DNA from: Advenella kashmirensis W13003
GTDB taxonomy: Bacteria > Pseudomonadota > Gammaproteobacteria > Burkholderiales > Burkholderiaceae_B
Length of the DNA stretch: 64,000 bases
Assembly (NCBI RefSeq): GCF_000506985.1
Contig: NZ_KI650982.1
Location: 361,429-425,428, forward strand
Direction of reading: 5' to 3'
The position numbers were made by a program, and so were the translations under genes. Every line of letters starts with the position of its first letter. Position 1 is the first letter of the stretch. The notes beneath the pieces were generated by a model. It was not told where the DNA came from, searched no databases, and saw only the letters and a list, made by a program, of their open reading frames with translations. This document shows, piece by piece, positions 17,900 through 27,702 of the stretch.

Positions 17900-18751
17900 A
17901 TGTCTTCTTCCCTCATCGACTTCGGTATTGCGCTTGATGCCGGCATCAAGGCAGCCCATGCGGGAGCCTCGGTGCTGCAGGCCTATTCGCATCGCCGCGC
18001 AGATTTGATCATCGATCACAAGGCAAAAAATGACCTTGTATCGCAAGCCGACAAGGAAGCAGAGCAAGTCATTCTGGATACGTTCGAACAACTGACTCCC
18101 CAATTTGGCATCGTAGCCGAAGAAACGGGCGGCAGGCCCGAAGGCATTGCGACCTGGTATATCGATCCGCTGGATGGCACCACCAACTATCTGCATGGCA
18201 TTCCGCATTACGCCGTATCGCTGGGGCTGATCGCCCATGCGGGTACATTGCTGCCTCACGCGACAGAACCGCTCACGCAGGATACACCGGTCGTAGCCAT
18301 CGTGTATGACCCCAACCGTGAAGAACTGTTTACCGCGGTTGCCGGTGCCGGTTCCTGGCTCAATGGCCAGCGTATCGCCTGCTCCAAGACGGCGACCCTG
18401 GCCGATTCCCTGCTGGCCACCGGTTTTCCCTTCCGCGATTTTTCGTTCGAAGATCAGTATTCGCCTATATTCGATGCCGCCATCCATGGCACGCGCGGGC
18501 TGCGTCGCAACGGTGCCGCCGCGCTGGATCTGGCCTGGGTGGCCTGCGGCCGGTTCGATGGCTATTTCGAAATGGGCCTGGCTCCGTGGGATGTCGCCGC
18601 CGGAGTGTTGCTGGTACGTGAAGCCCAGGGACGGGCAGACGATATGTATGGCAGGGACCCCTGGCCTATCAACGGCTATGTGGCCGCCGCAGGCAATGCC
18701 CTGTTTCCGGCCCTGTCCGACATGATTACACCCCACCTCAAATCCCGATAG
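17900..18751 (+). CDS. suhB: SuhB-type inositol monophosphatase family protein
   Basis: Mg2+-dependent sugar-phosphate phosphatase of the inositol monophosphatase family. In E. coli SuhB also acts with Nus factors on rRNA transcription. The metal and substrate motifs are complete: AEETGG, DPLDGTTNY and WDVAAGVLLVREAQG. The start at 17900 has GGAG nine bases upstream and yields 283 residues. An upstream ATG would add 20 residues without family similarity. An insertion, TLLPHATEPLTQDT, between the two motifs is longer than in E. coli SuhB. It is followed 18 bases later by mgtE. Confidence 0.9.
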   Translation: MSSSLIDFGIALDAGIKAAHAGASVLQAYSHRRADLIIDHKAKNDLVSQADKEAEQVILDTFEQLTPQFGIVAEETGGRPEGIATWYIDPLDGTTNYLHGIPHYAVSLGLIAHAGTLLPHATEPLTQDTPVVAIVYDPNREELFTAVAGAGSWLNGQRIACSKTATLADSLLATGFPFRDFSFEDQYSPIFDAAIHGTRGLRRNGAAALDLAWVACGRFDGYFEMGLAPWDVAAGVLLVREAQGRADDMYGRDPWPINGYVAAAGNALFPALSDMITPHLKSR

Positions 18752-18769
18752 CTGAACCGGTAGTACGTT

Positions 18770-20251
18770 ATGGCGCAAGAAAATCAGCAAACGCCCCAGG
18801 CCGTTCTCGTCAATGTACCGCGCAGACTCGACACCGAGGATGCGCAGCTTGCGCTTGAGCGCATCCAGGAACTGCTCAAAAAGCACGCAATCGTCGAACA
18901 ACTGGTACACCGCCAGGAAGAAGGCGATGAACAGGCGTCCCTGGTCGAAGGCCTGATCCGCCGCCAGCACGAAGCGGAACTGAGCAGCACGCTCAACGCC
19001 CTGCACCCGGCCGACATTGCCTTTATCCTGGAATCGCTGCCGACAGAAGAGCGGCAACTGATCTGGGGCCTGGTCAATTCCAAGTATGACGGCGATATTC
19101 TGCTGGAAGTGGACGACTGGGTTCGGGAATCCCTGATTGCCTCAATGGATCGGGCCGATCTGCTGGCGGCCACCGAAGACCTGGATGCCGACGAACTGGC
19201 TGACCTGGCTGCCGATCTGCCACCTGACATCGTGGCCGAGGTGCAAAAGGGCCTGACCGATGCAGAACGCGCCCAATTGCTGGAAGCCATGGGCTACCCC
19301 GAAGGCACAGTCGGCGCGATCATGGACTTCGAGATGGTCCGGGTGCGCGAAGACGTGACGCTGGAAGTGGTCTTGCGTTATCTGCGGCGCCTGAGCGAGT
19401 TGCCCGATCATACTGACCAGATTTTCGTGGTGGACCGCAGCGACCAGATCCTGGGCGTACTGGCGGTCTCGCGCCTGCTGGTCAGTGACCCTGAGACCAT
19501 CGTAAAACAGGTAATGAACACGGACTACCTGTCGCTGGGGCCCGACGACGAGGATCGCGAAGCCGCCAGTGCGTTCGAGCGTTACGACCTCGTATCGGCA
19601 CCGGTGGTGGATCAGCAGAACCGGCTGATCGGCCGGCTGACCATTGCCGAAGTGGTGGACGTGATTCGCGAAGACTCGCAGGAACAGGATCTGTCCCGTG
19701 CCGGTCTGCAGGAAGAAGACATCTTCGCCCCGGTGTCCAGCGCCATTCGCAACCGGGCACCCTGGCTGTTTCTGAATCTGTGTACGGCCTCGGTGGCCTC
19801 TTATGTCGCGTCCCAGTTTGAAGATACGGTCAGCAAGATTGTGATTCTGGCCTTTTTGATGTCAATTGTGGCAGGCATCGGCGGCAATTCAGGCAATCAG
19901 ACCATGACCCTGGTGATCCGCGCGCTGGCTATGGGCCGGATTACGTCCAATAACGTCAAATCGCTGCTCAGGCGTGAATTTGTGGTGACATTCCTGGTCG
20001 GTATTTCCGGCAGTCTGGTCGCGGCCGCCTTCGCCTGGCTTGTGTCACACAGTTTGTCCATCGCGGCGGTAATGATGGCTGCGCTGGTTTGCAATATGCT
20101 GATCGGCGCCATGCTGGGGGTCTTGATTCCGCTGACGCGCGACCGTTTCGGCAAGGACCCGGCCATGGGTTCGTCGGTGCTGCTCACCTTTGCGACCGAC
20201 TCGCTTGGCTTTTTCGTGTTTCTGGGGCTGGCCAATCTGTTTCTTATCTAG
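18770..20251 (+). CDS. mgtE: MgtE magnesium transporter
   Basis: Mg2+ channel/transporter of 493 residues. The N-domain has the repeat-rich helical form (LHPADIAFILESLP, LDADELADLAADLPPD). Two CBS domains follow (about residues 185-320). The membrane domain has five helices and the conserved GIGGNSGNQT (about residue 373), DRFGKDPAMGSSVLLTFATDSLGF and a short C-terminus. In the family cytoplasmic Mg2+ closes the gate through the N and CBS domains. It probably shares a transcript with suhB and ends at a bidirectional terminator. Confidence 0.95.
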   Translation: MAQENQQTPQAVLVNVPRRLDTEDAQLALERIQELLKKHAIVEQLVHRQEEGDEQASLVEGLIRRQHEAELSSTLNALHPADIAFILESLPTEERQLIWGLVNSKYDGDILLEVDDWVRESLIASMDRADLLAATEDLDADELADLAADLPPDIVAEVQKGLTDAERAQLLEAMGYPEGTVGAIMDFEMVRVREDVTLEVVLRYLRRLSELPDHTDQIFVVDRSDQILGVLAVSRLLVSDPETIVKQVMNTDYLSLGPDDEDREAASAFERYDLVSAPVVDQQNRLIGRLTIAEVVDVIREDSQEQDLSRAGLQEEDIFAPVSSAIRNRAPWLFLNLCTASVASYVASQFEDTVSKIVILAFLMSIVAGIGGNSGNQTMTLVIRALAMGRITSNNVKSLLRREFVVTFLVGISGSLVAAAFAWLVSHSLSIAAVMMAALVCNMLIGAMLGVLIPLTRDRFGKDPAMGSSVLLTFATDSLGFFVFLGLANLFLI

Positions 20252-20343
20252 GCACAGCAAGATACTCAGGGAGCACGAAGCCTACCTGTTGCGCACGGGC
20301 AGCCAAGGCCCTTGCAGATTCGTGTTTCGGTCACCTGGTGTAC

Positions 20344-20386
20344 AAAAAAATCCCTTACCATCCGATCTGGTAAGGGACTTTTTTTG
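20344..20386. terminator. bidirectional terminator between mgtE and secA
   Basis: TCCCTTACCA (20351-20360) pairs with TGGTAAGGGA (20368-20377) around a seven-base loop. The stem is flanked by seven A on the left and by CTTTTTTT on the right, so it works for both converging genes. Confidence 0.92.
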
Positions 20387-20424
20387 ACCGCCGCTTTCAG
20401 CGAACCCTGCTTAAGGCAGCATGC

Positions 20425-23175
20425 TCAGCTCAGCTTGCCGTGGCAATGCTTATACTTCTTGCCGCTGCCACAAGGGCATGGATCATTGCGGCCGACCCGG
20501 CCCACCATATTCTTGACCGTAATACCGCCAGCAGACACATCGCCCTGTTCGTTGATCTCGGCATTGGCCAATGCTTCATCGTAATCCGAATGATGAAACT
20601 GCATATTGGACACATGGGACTGCGCCGCATCGGCTTCAGCTTCTTCAACCTGTTCAGGCGACTGGATCTGCACGGTCATCAGCACCCGGGCTGTTTCATT
20701 GCGCACGCGCTCCAGCATGCCTGAGAACAGCTCAAACGCCTCACGCTTGTATTCCTGTTTCGGGTCTTTCTGGGCGTAACCACGCAGATGAATGCCCTGA
20801 CGCAGATGATCCAGCGACGACAGATGTTCGCGCCATAGCGTGTCAATTGTCTGCAGCAAGATCGCGCGTTCAAAGGAGACCCATTGTTCTTTGCCAACCA
20901 GGGCCACTTTGGTCTCGTAATTCTCGCGCGCCTGCGCCAACACCGCTTCCACGATGTCCTCTTCACCCAGGTTGTCGTTTTTCTCGAGCATCTCGGTCAG
21001 CGGCATGCTGACCTGCCACTCGGCTTCCAGGGCTTTTTCAAGGGCAGGCACATCCCACTGCTCTTCCATGCTTTCCGCGGGCACATACGTGCGCACAAAA
21101 TCGGTCAGCGCGGCGTCACGCAGGTTTGCCACGAGCGGGCCGGAGTCGGCCTCTTCGAGCACTTCATTACGCTGTCCATACAGCACCTTGCGCTGATCGT
21201 TGGAAACGTCGTCGTATTCCAGCAATTGCTTGCGGATATCAAAGTTACGGCCTTCCACCTTGCGCTGCGCGGATTCGATTGAGCGGGACACCATTTTGGC
21301 CTCTATCGGCTCACCATCGGTGCCCAGGCGATCCATAATGGCACGCACGCGCTCACCGGCAAAAATGCGCATGAGGGAGTCGTCCAGCGACAGATAGAAA
21401 CGTGACGAACCAGGATCGCCCTGACGCCCGGCACGGCCGCGCAGCTGATTGTCGATCCGGCGCGATTCGTGTCTTTCGGTACCGATAATGCGCAACCCAC
21501 CCGCCTGTCTGACCTGTTCATTCAGCGGCAGCCATTTCTCGCGGATAGCAGCAATGCGCTCTTCCTTCTGGGCCACCGTGAGGGTATCGTCGGCACGCAC
21601 AAGCGAGATCTGCTTTTCAATACTGCCGCCCAGCACAATGTCGGTACCTCGGCCCGCCATGTTCGTGGCAATCGTGATCTTGCCTGGCTTGCCTGCTTCG
21701 GCTACGATTTCAGCCTCGCGCGCATGCTGCTTGGCATTGAGCACATCGTGCGGCAGCTTTTCTTTTTTCAGCAGCTCGGACAACACCTCGGAGTTTTCGA
21801 TACTGGTCGTACCCACCAGCACAGGCTGATTGCGTTCGTAACAAGCGCGAACATCCTTGATGATCGCCGCAAATTTTTCCTGATCGTTCTTGAAAATCTG
21901 GTCATTCTGATCGTTACGGATCATGGGCAGGTTGGTCGGAATAATGACCGTTTCCAGACCGTAGATTTCCTGGAATTCGTAAGCTTCGGTATCCGCCGTT
22001 CCGGTCATGCCCGCCAGCTTTTTATACATGCGGAAGTAATTCTGGAAGGTAATGGACGCCAGCGTCTGGTTCTCATTCTGAATCGCCACGCCTTCCTTGG
22101 CTTCCACGGCCTGATGCAGACCATCGGACCAGCGGCGACCAGACATGAAGCGGCCGGTAAATTCATCCACGATCACGATTTCACCGTCATTGACGACATA
22201 GTGCTGGTCACGGAAGAACAGGTTATGCGCGCGCAACGCAACCATCAGATGATGCATGAGCGTGATATGGCGCGGTTCATACAGGGATTCGCCCTGGGGC
22301 AGCATACCCAGGCGGGTCAGGATTTCCTCTGCATGCTCGTGGCCCGCCTCGGACAGGTAGATCTGCTGAGATTTTTCATCGACCCAGAAATCGCCTTCAG
22401 GCTCGGGTTCCTGCGGCTTAGGCTCGCTCGCCATGCGCGTAAGCATGGCCGGCACCTGATTCATTTTGACATACAACTCGGTATTGTCATCGGCCTGACC
22501 GGAGATAATCAGCGGCGTGCGGGCTTCGTCGATCAGAATGGAGTCGACTTCATCGACAATCGCATAGCTCAGTTCACGCTGGCGGCGATCCTCGACGCGG
22601 TATTCCATATTGTCGCGCAGATAATCGAAGCCGAATTCATTGTTGGTACCGTAAGTGATATCGGCGCGGTAGGCCGCGACTTTTTCTGTGTTGTCCTGAT
22701 CCGGCACAACCACGCCGACCGTCAGGCCAAGAAAGCCGTACAGGCGCCCCATTTGCTGCGCATCACGCCGGGCCAGATAATCGTTGACTGTGACCACGTG
22801 CACGCCCTTGCCGGTCAGTGCGTTGAGATAGACCGGCAAAGTACTCATGAGTGTTTTACCCTCACCGGTACGCATTTCTGCGATTTTGCCGTAATGCAGG
22901 GTAATACCGCCAATGAGCTGTACATCGAAGTGACGCATGCCCAGCACCCGGCGCGACGCCTCGCGCACGACCGCAAAAGCCTCGGGCAACAGGGCGTCCA
23001 GATTGGCATCCTGCTGGTAACGCTCCCTGAATTCCTGTGTTTTCGCGGCCAGCTCTTCATCCGACAGGGCTTCCATTGTCTTTTCCAGACTGTTGACCCT
23101 GGAGACCTGCTTGCGAAACTGCTTCAAAAGGCGATCGTTACGGCTACCAACAATTTTTTTGAGTAAGGAAATCAT
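20425..23175 (-). CDS. secA: SecA, preprotein translocase ATPase
   Basis: Motor ATPase of the Sec pathway, 916 residues. It pushes unfolded preproteins through SecYEG. Seen: N-terminal region ([19 protein letters not shown]), Walker A MRTGEGKT (about residue 102), the DEAD-type [13 protein letters not shown], the second nucleotide fold ([28 protein letters not shown]) and the C-terminal zinc site [13 protein letters not shown] that binds SecB. It is monocistronic between the M23 peptidase gene and the shared terminator with mgtE. Confidence 0.98.
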   Translation of the reverse strand: MISLLKKIVGSRNDRLLKQFRKQVSRVNSLEKTMEALSDEELAAKTQEFRERYQQDANLDALLPEAFAVVREASRRVLGMRHFDVQLIGGITLHYGKIAEMRTGEGKTLMSTLPVYLNALTGKGVHVVTVNDYLARRDAQQMGRLYGFLGLTVGVVVPDQDNTEKVAAYRADITYGTNNEFGFDYLRDNMEYRVEDRRQRELSYAIVDEVDSILIDEARTPLIISGQADDNTELYVKMNQVPAMLTRMASEPKPQEPEPEGDFWVDEKSQQIYLSEAGHEHAEEILTRLGMLPQGESLYEPRHITLMHHLMVALRAHNLFFRDQHYVVNDGEIVIVDEFTGRFMSGRRWSDGLHQAVEAKEGVAIQNENQTLASITFQNYFRMYKKLAGMTGTADTEAYEFQEIYGLETVIIPTNLPMIRNDQNDQIFKNDQEKFAAIIKDVRACYERNQPVLVGTTSIENSEVLSELLKKEKLPHDVLNAKQHAREAEIVAEAGKPGKITIATNMAGRGTDIVLGGSIEKQISLVRADDTLTVAQKEERIAAIREKWLPLNEQVRQAGGLRIIGTERHESRRIDNQLRGRAGRQGDPGSSRFYLSLDDSLMRIFAGERVRAIMDRLGTDGEPIEAKMVSRSIESAQRKVEGRNFDIRKQLLEYDDVSNDQRKVLYGQRNEVLEEADSGPLVANLRDAALTDFVRTYVPAESMEEQWDVPALEKALEAEWQVSMPLTEMLEKNDNLGEEDIVEAVLAQARENYETKVALVGKEQWVSFERAILLQTIDTLWREHLSSLDHLRQGIHLRGYAQKDPKQEYKREAFELFSGMLERVRNETARVLMTVQIQSPEQVEEAEADAAQSHVSNMQFHHSDYDEALANAEINEQGDVSAGGITVKNMVGRVGRNDPCPCGSGKKYKHCHGKLS

Positions 23176-23262
23176 TCTGCTTTCAGATTAATCAGGAAAA
23201 ATGGGGATGACGGGTGTTTTTCCTGACAGGTTAGTGAGTCATCACAAGAAAATCATAATAGT

Positions 23263-24342
23263 TTAACGCATACGGGGCCGGGTGGTGATTCCCGGAGGCA
23301 ATCTGACATGCTCTTTTGTATCTGTGACAATTTTTGTACTCAGCGCGGCGGCAGCGACCTGCTCTGCTTTCTGCTGCAGACCATCCGGTGCCGCACTGGC
23401 GACCGCGGTCGACGAGGACATCTGGCTCAGGAAGGCAATGGGATCGGTAGGCTTGCCATCGACGCGAACCTCGAAATGCACGTGTGCGCCGGTTGAACGG
23501 CCCGTACTGCCGACTTTGGCAATCACCTGGCGTTTGGCAACCAGATCGCCCGCCTTGACCAGCAGTTTGGAGTTATGCGCATAACGGGTGACAACGCCGT
23601 TGCCATGGTCAATATCCACCACATTGCCATAACCGCTCATTGTGCCGGCCGCCAGGACAATCCCGGCCGAAGCGGCATATACCGAAGAACCGGCAGGTGC
23701 GGCAAAATCCACGCCGCTGTGAAGCATATAACGCCCGGTAACTGGGTTCTTGCGCCATCCATAGGTGGAAGACACGCGTGCGTTGTTCATGGAAACCGGG
23801 ATGGCCGTGGGAGTGCGCTGCTGCACGGCGCCCTGCAATTGCAGCGCCATGTCGACCGTTTTGAGCATATCGTCGCCACGCGAGAGTTCGACTTTGAGCT
23901 TATCGAGTTCGCGTCCCAACTCTTCTGCAGATACGACACTATCGTTTTCGGGTTCAAGCTCTTCCATGGGCTCGTCGCTGGCCACGGCATTCTGGCTGAG
24001 CAACTGGCTCAGCTCCGAGGGCTCGGCATCGTTGCCCGTCGTCACCGCCAGACGCTCGCCCAGGCGGGTGATGGTGTCGGCTTTGGCCCGCAACTGCCCG
24101 ACCTGCGAGGCCAGTACATTCAGGTTGTGGCGGATCAGGGCCGCGTCGCGCAACGCCTCTGGCGTTGATTCAACCGAGGCGATCTGCTCGGGCGCCGGCA
24201 GCGAGGGTAATCCAAAATGGCGTTCCAGCAGCGCGCCGCCGGCAACCGCCAGTCCGAGGCTGAGCATGAACACGCCAAATGTCCATACTTTCTTTGTCTT
24301 CACAGGAGTGGTATCCTGCAAAGCATGTGGCTCATCTTTCAA
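23263..24342 (-). CDS. M23 (LytM) family peptidoglycan endopeptidase or activator
   Basis: Envelope protein with one N-terminal membrane segment (VWTFGVFMLSLGLAVAGGALL), a periplasmic helical, probably coiled-coil region, and a C-terminal LytM domain. The metal residues are present: HSGVDFAAPAG and HVHFEVRVDG. It therefore may cleave peptidoglycan cross-links rather than only activate amidases. The frame stays open to 24450 but that part overlaps the divergent DUF721 gene. A TTG at 24342 with AGG eight bases upstream is chosen, giving about 359 residues, and the exact start is uncertain. It lies upstream of secA on the same strand, with 87 bases between. Confidence 0.83.
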   Translation of the reverse strand: MKDEPHALQDTTPVKTKKVWTFGVFMLSLGLAVAGGALLERHFGLPSLPAPEQIASVESTPEALRDAALIRHNLNVLASQVGQLRAKADTITRLGERLAVTTGNDAEPSELSQLLSQNAVASDEPMEELEPENDSVVSAEELGRELDKLKVELSRGDDMLKTVDMALQLQGAVQQRTPTAIPVSMNNARVSSTYGWRKNPVTGRYMLHSGVDFAAPAGSSVYAASAGIVLAAGTMSGYGNVVDIDHGNGVVTRYAHNSKLLVKAGDLVAKRQVIAKVGSTGRSTGAHVHFEVRVDGKPTDPIAFLSQMSSSTAVASAAPDGLQQKAEQVAAAALSTKIVTDTKEHVRLPPGITTRPRMR

Positions 24343-24362
24343 TTTCGTACCTGTAAAAAATA

Positions 24363-24866
24363 ATGGCGCTGTTTTACAAAAAAAACGGGGCTTCGCGCCG
24401 CGATCGAGGCGAAGGTAAAACGGCCTTGAATTGGTTGGGGCATGACGCACGCCGCGCCCGACTACTGGAGAAGGCAGAACAGTTCAGCCTGATACAGGGG
24501 CTGATTGCTAATGCTCTGCAACTTCCGGTGGGTCATGCATGCCGCGTCGTGGGACTGGAACAGGGCACGCTGATTATTGCCGTGCCCAGCGCCGCCCACG
24601 CAGCGAAAATCCGACAATTGACCACAACTATACATCAGCTGCTGGTTGCCCGTGGGCAACAGGTGGATGAAATCCGCATAAAAATACAGGCAGGTCTCAG
24701 ATCGGCCAGCTTCACCGAGGCCTCACCCATGCCCGGCCAGGTGCAGGATCTGGGCGAAAAAGCCTGTGACGCCCTGCTTGAACTGCAAAAAAACACAAGC
24801 AATGACGAACTGGCCAGAACCCTGGCCAGAATCCTGCGCAAAAATCAGGCCAGGCGCCAATCCTGA
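24363..24866 (+). CDS. DciA-like DUF721 protein
   Basis: 167 residues with the DUF721 core ([22 protein letters not shown], then [22 protein letters not shown]). DUF721 includes DciA, the helicase-loading protein of bacteria that lack DnaC/DnaI. Betaproteobacteria usually rely on DciA, and its gene is often found near lpxC and secA as here. The C-terminal third is charged and helical ([15 protein letters not shown]). Its 3' end overlaps the 3' end of convergent lpxC by 22 bases. The role in helicase loading is inferred from family membership only. Confidence 0.78.
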   Translation: MALFYKKNGASRRDRGEGKTALNWLGHDARRARLLEKAEQFSLIQGLIANALQLPVGHACRVVGLEQGTLIIAVPSAAHAAKIRQLTTTIHQLLVARGQQVDEIRIKIQAGLRSASFTEASPMPGQVQDLGEKACDALLELQKNTSNDELARTLARILRKNQARRQS

Positions 24867-25768
24867 CTGACCGCATCGGCCGCCGCCGCAGCCGAATCGT
24901 ACGTAATGATTTCGTATGCGTCGGGCTGGGCCAGCAGCGTGCGTGCCAGCTTGTTATTGAGGGCATGACCGGATTTGCAGGCCACATAACGCGCCAGGAG
25001 CGGATGCCCGATCAAATACAGATCGCCAATGGCATCCAGGATTTTATGCTTGACGAATTCGTCATCGTAACGCAGCCCATCGGCATTCAGAATACGAAAT
25101 TCATCCATGACAATGGCGTTATCGAGGCTGCCGCCGCGAGCCAGACCATGCGCCCGCAGGGCTTCGACCTCCTGCGCGAACCCAAAGGTGCGCGCACGGG
25201 CAATTTCCTTGGTGTAGGAATCGCGGGCGAAGTCAACTTCGGCAAAGCTGGCGGTCGAATCAATGGCCGGATGATGGAAATTGATGGAAAAAGCCAGAGA
25301 AAAACCGGCATAGGGCTCAAGGCGGGCCCATTTGGCGTTCTCGCCTTCTCCATCCTGTACTTCAACTGTTTTCAAAACGCGCAAAAAGCGCTTGGGCGCG
25401 TCCTGCTCTTCGATGCCGGCCGAGCGCAACAAATAGACAAAGGTGCCGGCGCTGCCGTCCATGATGGGCACTTCTTCGGCGTTCAGATCGACATGAATAT
25501 TGTCGATCCCAAGACCGGCCAGGGCCGACATCAGGTGTTCTACGGTAGAAACACGGACATCGCCATTTTGCAATACGGACGCCATCCGCGTATCGCCGAC
25601 TTTGTCTGCATGGGCAGGCAGATCGACGACTTCGGGTGTATCTACCCGGTGGAAAATAATGCCGGTATTGGCCTGGGCAGGCCGCAATGTAATTTCAACC
25701 CTGCGACCAGAATGCACGCCAACACCGGTGGTTTTCACCAAATTCTTAATGGTTCTTTGTCGTAGCAT
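24845..25768 (-). CDS. lpxC: LpxC, UDP-3-O-acyl-GlcNAc deacetylase
   Basis: Zn2+-dependent deacetylase, the committed step of lipid A synthesis. 307 residues from the ATG at 25768 ([21 protein letters not shown]); a TTG four codons earlier is less likely. Zinc ligands and catalytic residues are visible: [17 protein letters not shown] (Glu and His), [15 protein letters not shown] (His and Asp) and [10 protein letters not shown] (catalytic His). It follows the dcw cluster downstream of ftsZ in the usual proteobacterial order, separated by about 490 bases with a terminator, so it is transcribed separately. Confidence 0.97.
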   Translation of the reverse strand: MLRQRTIKNLVKTTGVGVHSGRRVEITLRPAQANTGIIFHRVDTPEVVDLPAHADKVGDTRMASVLQNGDVRVSTVEHLMSALAGLGIDNIHVDLNAEEVPIMDGSAGTFVYLLRSAGIEEQDAPKRFLRVLKTVEVQDGEGENAKWARLEPYAGFSLAFSINFHHPAIDSTASFAEVDFARDSYTKEIARARTFGFAQEVEALRAHGLARGGSLDNAIVMDEFRILNADGLRYDDEFVKHKILDAIGDLYLIGHPLLARYVACKSGHALNNKLARTLLAQPDAYEIITYDSAAAAADAVSQDWRLA

Positions 25769-26151
25769 CGCATTTCTCAACTTACAAAAATATTCATGAA
25801 AACACCCGGCGAGGGTGAAATGAGTGGCGCCAGTGAAGGTCGATGATGATTGGACGCAATGGCCTGGTTACCACCGGACAGGGCGCCGTTCGGTCAGAAC
25901 AGCGGCCTCAGGCAATGCATCGGCAGGCGGCGGAGATACGAGCGCTGGAAATCCCGTCTGACAACGGATCAACGCCATGGCTGGTGTTCAGCGGATTTTG
26001 GGCCTTATGCCTCCGACGGCAGTCACTCTACGGACACATAACCAAAAGACACGTGTCGTTTCCGAGTATTTTACTCTGATTTGCCGCTAAAAGGCTTGAA
26101 TCGACGCGGTATATGTTTCAATCAGCGTCGCGCAGCAGGAGCACACCATGC
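25769..26151. other. gene-free region between lpxC and ftsZ
   Basis: No supported gene. It should contain the lpxC promoter. A perfect 10-bp palindrome GACACGTGTC lies at 26048-26057. Short open frames on the plus strand (for example 25843-26079) have no ribosome-binding site or recognisable product. Confidence 0.5.
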
Positions 26152-26178
26152 AAAAACGACCCCGAAGGGTCGTTTTTT
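26152..26178. terminator. terminator after ftsZ
   Basis: AACGACCC (26155-26162) pairs with GGGTCGTT (26167-26174) around CGAA, flanked by A-run and T-run on the two sides. It lies about 80 bases past the ftsZ stop and ends the dcw transcript; the stem can work in both directions. Confidence 0.9.
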
Positions 26179-26259
26179 ACGGTTGGAACAAAGCCAAGAC
26201 GGAGCGAGGGAAACGAACCGGGCAGCAGTCCGCTTCTTCTCTGTCGGGAAACAGGACGA

Positions 26260-27483
26260 TCAGTCTGCCTGTTTACGCAAAAATGCAGGAATATCGAAAC
26301 GTTCCACGCCAGACGATTCCATGGCGCGAACCTGCTGTTCGAATTGCGCTTTGTTCGGTGCTGCGCCGCCGCCACGACCCGAACGGATCACGGTAGGAGG
26401 CACGGGAGCACGGCCGCCGCTTGGCTGATTCAGAAAGCTGCCGCCGTACAGATCGGTATGACCACCGTGTGTGCCGGTCAGCGCTTCAAATTCAGCATCG
26501 GGGCCGTTGTTGACGACCAGTTCAGGCTGCTTGCGGCCCAGGCCGGTTGCGACCACGGTCACGCGCAGTTCATCGGCCATTTCATCGTCGTATGCACTAC
26601 CGACAATAATGGTGGCGTCCTTGGCTGCGTAGCTGCTGATGATTTCGTTGATCAGGCGGGTTTCGCTCATTTTGAGTGAACGGCTGGCCGTAATGTTGAC
26701 CAGCAGGCCACGCGCACCGTTCAGATCCACGCCTTCGAGCAATGGGCAGGCAATGGCATTTTCTGCGGCAATGCGAGCACGATCGGGGCCGGAAGCCACG
26801 GCGGTGCCCATCATGGCCTGGCCATGTTCACCCATAATGGTTTTGACGTCTTCGAAGTCGACGTTGATATTACCCTGGACATTGATGATTTCTGCAATGC
26901 CTGCGCAGGCGTTGTAGAGTACGTTATCAGCTTCTTTGAAGCAGTCGTCCTGTGACGCATCGTCGCCCATCAGTTCGTACAGTTTTTCGTTCAGCACGAC
27001 GATCAGGGAATGAACATGCTTGGACAGATCGGCAATGCCTTCTTCGGCTGCGCGCAAGCGCTTGGTGCCTTCAAATGAAAAGGGCTTGGTGACCACACCC
27101 ACTGTCAGAATACCCAGTTCCTTGGCCACTTCGGCCACCACCGGGCCCGCGCCCGTACCTGTGCCGCCCCCCATGCCGGCGGTAATAAAGACCATGTTTG
27201 CGCCATTGAGCGCAGCACGGATTTCTTCGCGTGCGGTTTCTGCTGCGGCACGACCCTGTTCGGGTTTGGCGCCAGCGCCCAGGCCACTGCGACCCAGACG
27301 GATCTGGACAGGCGCTTCAGTTGCAATCAGCGCCTGCATGTCGGTATTGGCGCAGATGAAATCCACGCCCTTGAGTCCGGCCCGCATCATGTGTGAAATG
27401 GCATTGCCGCCTGCGCCGCCTACACCGATCACTTTGATGACGGTACCGCTATTGTTACTGTCGTCCAATAATTGAAAGTCCAT
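26260..27483 (-). CDS. ftsZ: FtsZ, cell division GTPase
   Basis: Tubulin-like GTPase that forms the division ring. 407 residues. The tubulin signature GGGTGTGAGPVVAEVAKELG (about residue 105), the N-terminal IKVIGVGGAGGNAISHM and the synergy loop region NGARGLLVNITAS are present. A Gly/Pro-rich linker leads to the conserved C-terminal peptide FDIPAFLRKQAD, the docking site for FtsA and ZipA. A strong AGGAG lies about nine bases upstream of the ATG. It is separated from ftsA by 219 bases, which leaves space for its own promoter. Confidence 0.98.
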   Translation of the reverse strand: MDFQLLDDSNNSGTVIKVIGVGGAGGNAISHMMRAGLKGVDFICANTDMQALIATEAPVQIRLGRSGLGAGAKPEQGRAAAETAREEIRAALNGANMVFITAGMGGGTGTGAGPVVAEVAKELGILTVGVVTKPFSFEGTKRLRAAEEGIADLSKHVHSLIVVLNEKLYELMGDDASQDDCFKEADNVLYNACAGIAEIINVQGNINVDFEDVKTIMGEHGQAMMGTAVASGPDRARIAAENAIACPLLEGVDLNGARGLLVNITASRSLKMSETRLINEIISSYAAKDATIIVGSAYDDEMADELRVTVVATGLGRKQPELVVNNGPDAEFEALTGTHGGHTDLYGGSFLNQPSGGRAPVPPTVIRSGRGGGAAPNKAQFEQQVRAMESSGVERFDIPAFLRKQAD

Positions 27484-27702
27484 ATTCCCAACTCCTGTAT
27501 TCCGAAACGTATTAACGAAAAGTTCCCACTGCGTTTTTCGGAAACCGTCTCAAAAACAATGCCAGCGCCTGTCTCGCATCGTACTTGAACCGTCTCCATG
27601 GCCACCTGCCCGGCCATTTTGGCAGTTAATCGGCGCGCTGCCACGCGCTATCGCCAGATTGCATGTGTCATTTTGCATGACCCATACAGACTACCCGATA
27701 TT

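Noticed and set aside
17894..19057. 387-codon open frame on the minus strand
   Set aside because: Antisense to suhB and mgtE, both with full motif sets.
21469..23166. 565-codon open frame on the plus strand
   Set aside because: Antisense to secA; no recognisable motif and no ribosome-binding site.
25843..26079. 78-codon frame in the lpxC-ftsZ gap
   Set aside because: No ribosome-binding site, no similarity recognised, several alternative frames overlap it.
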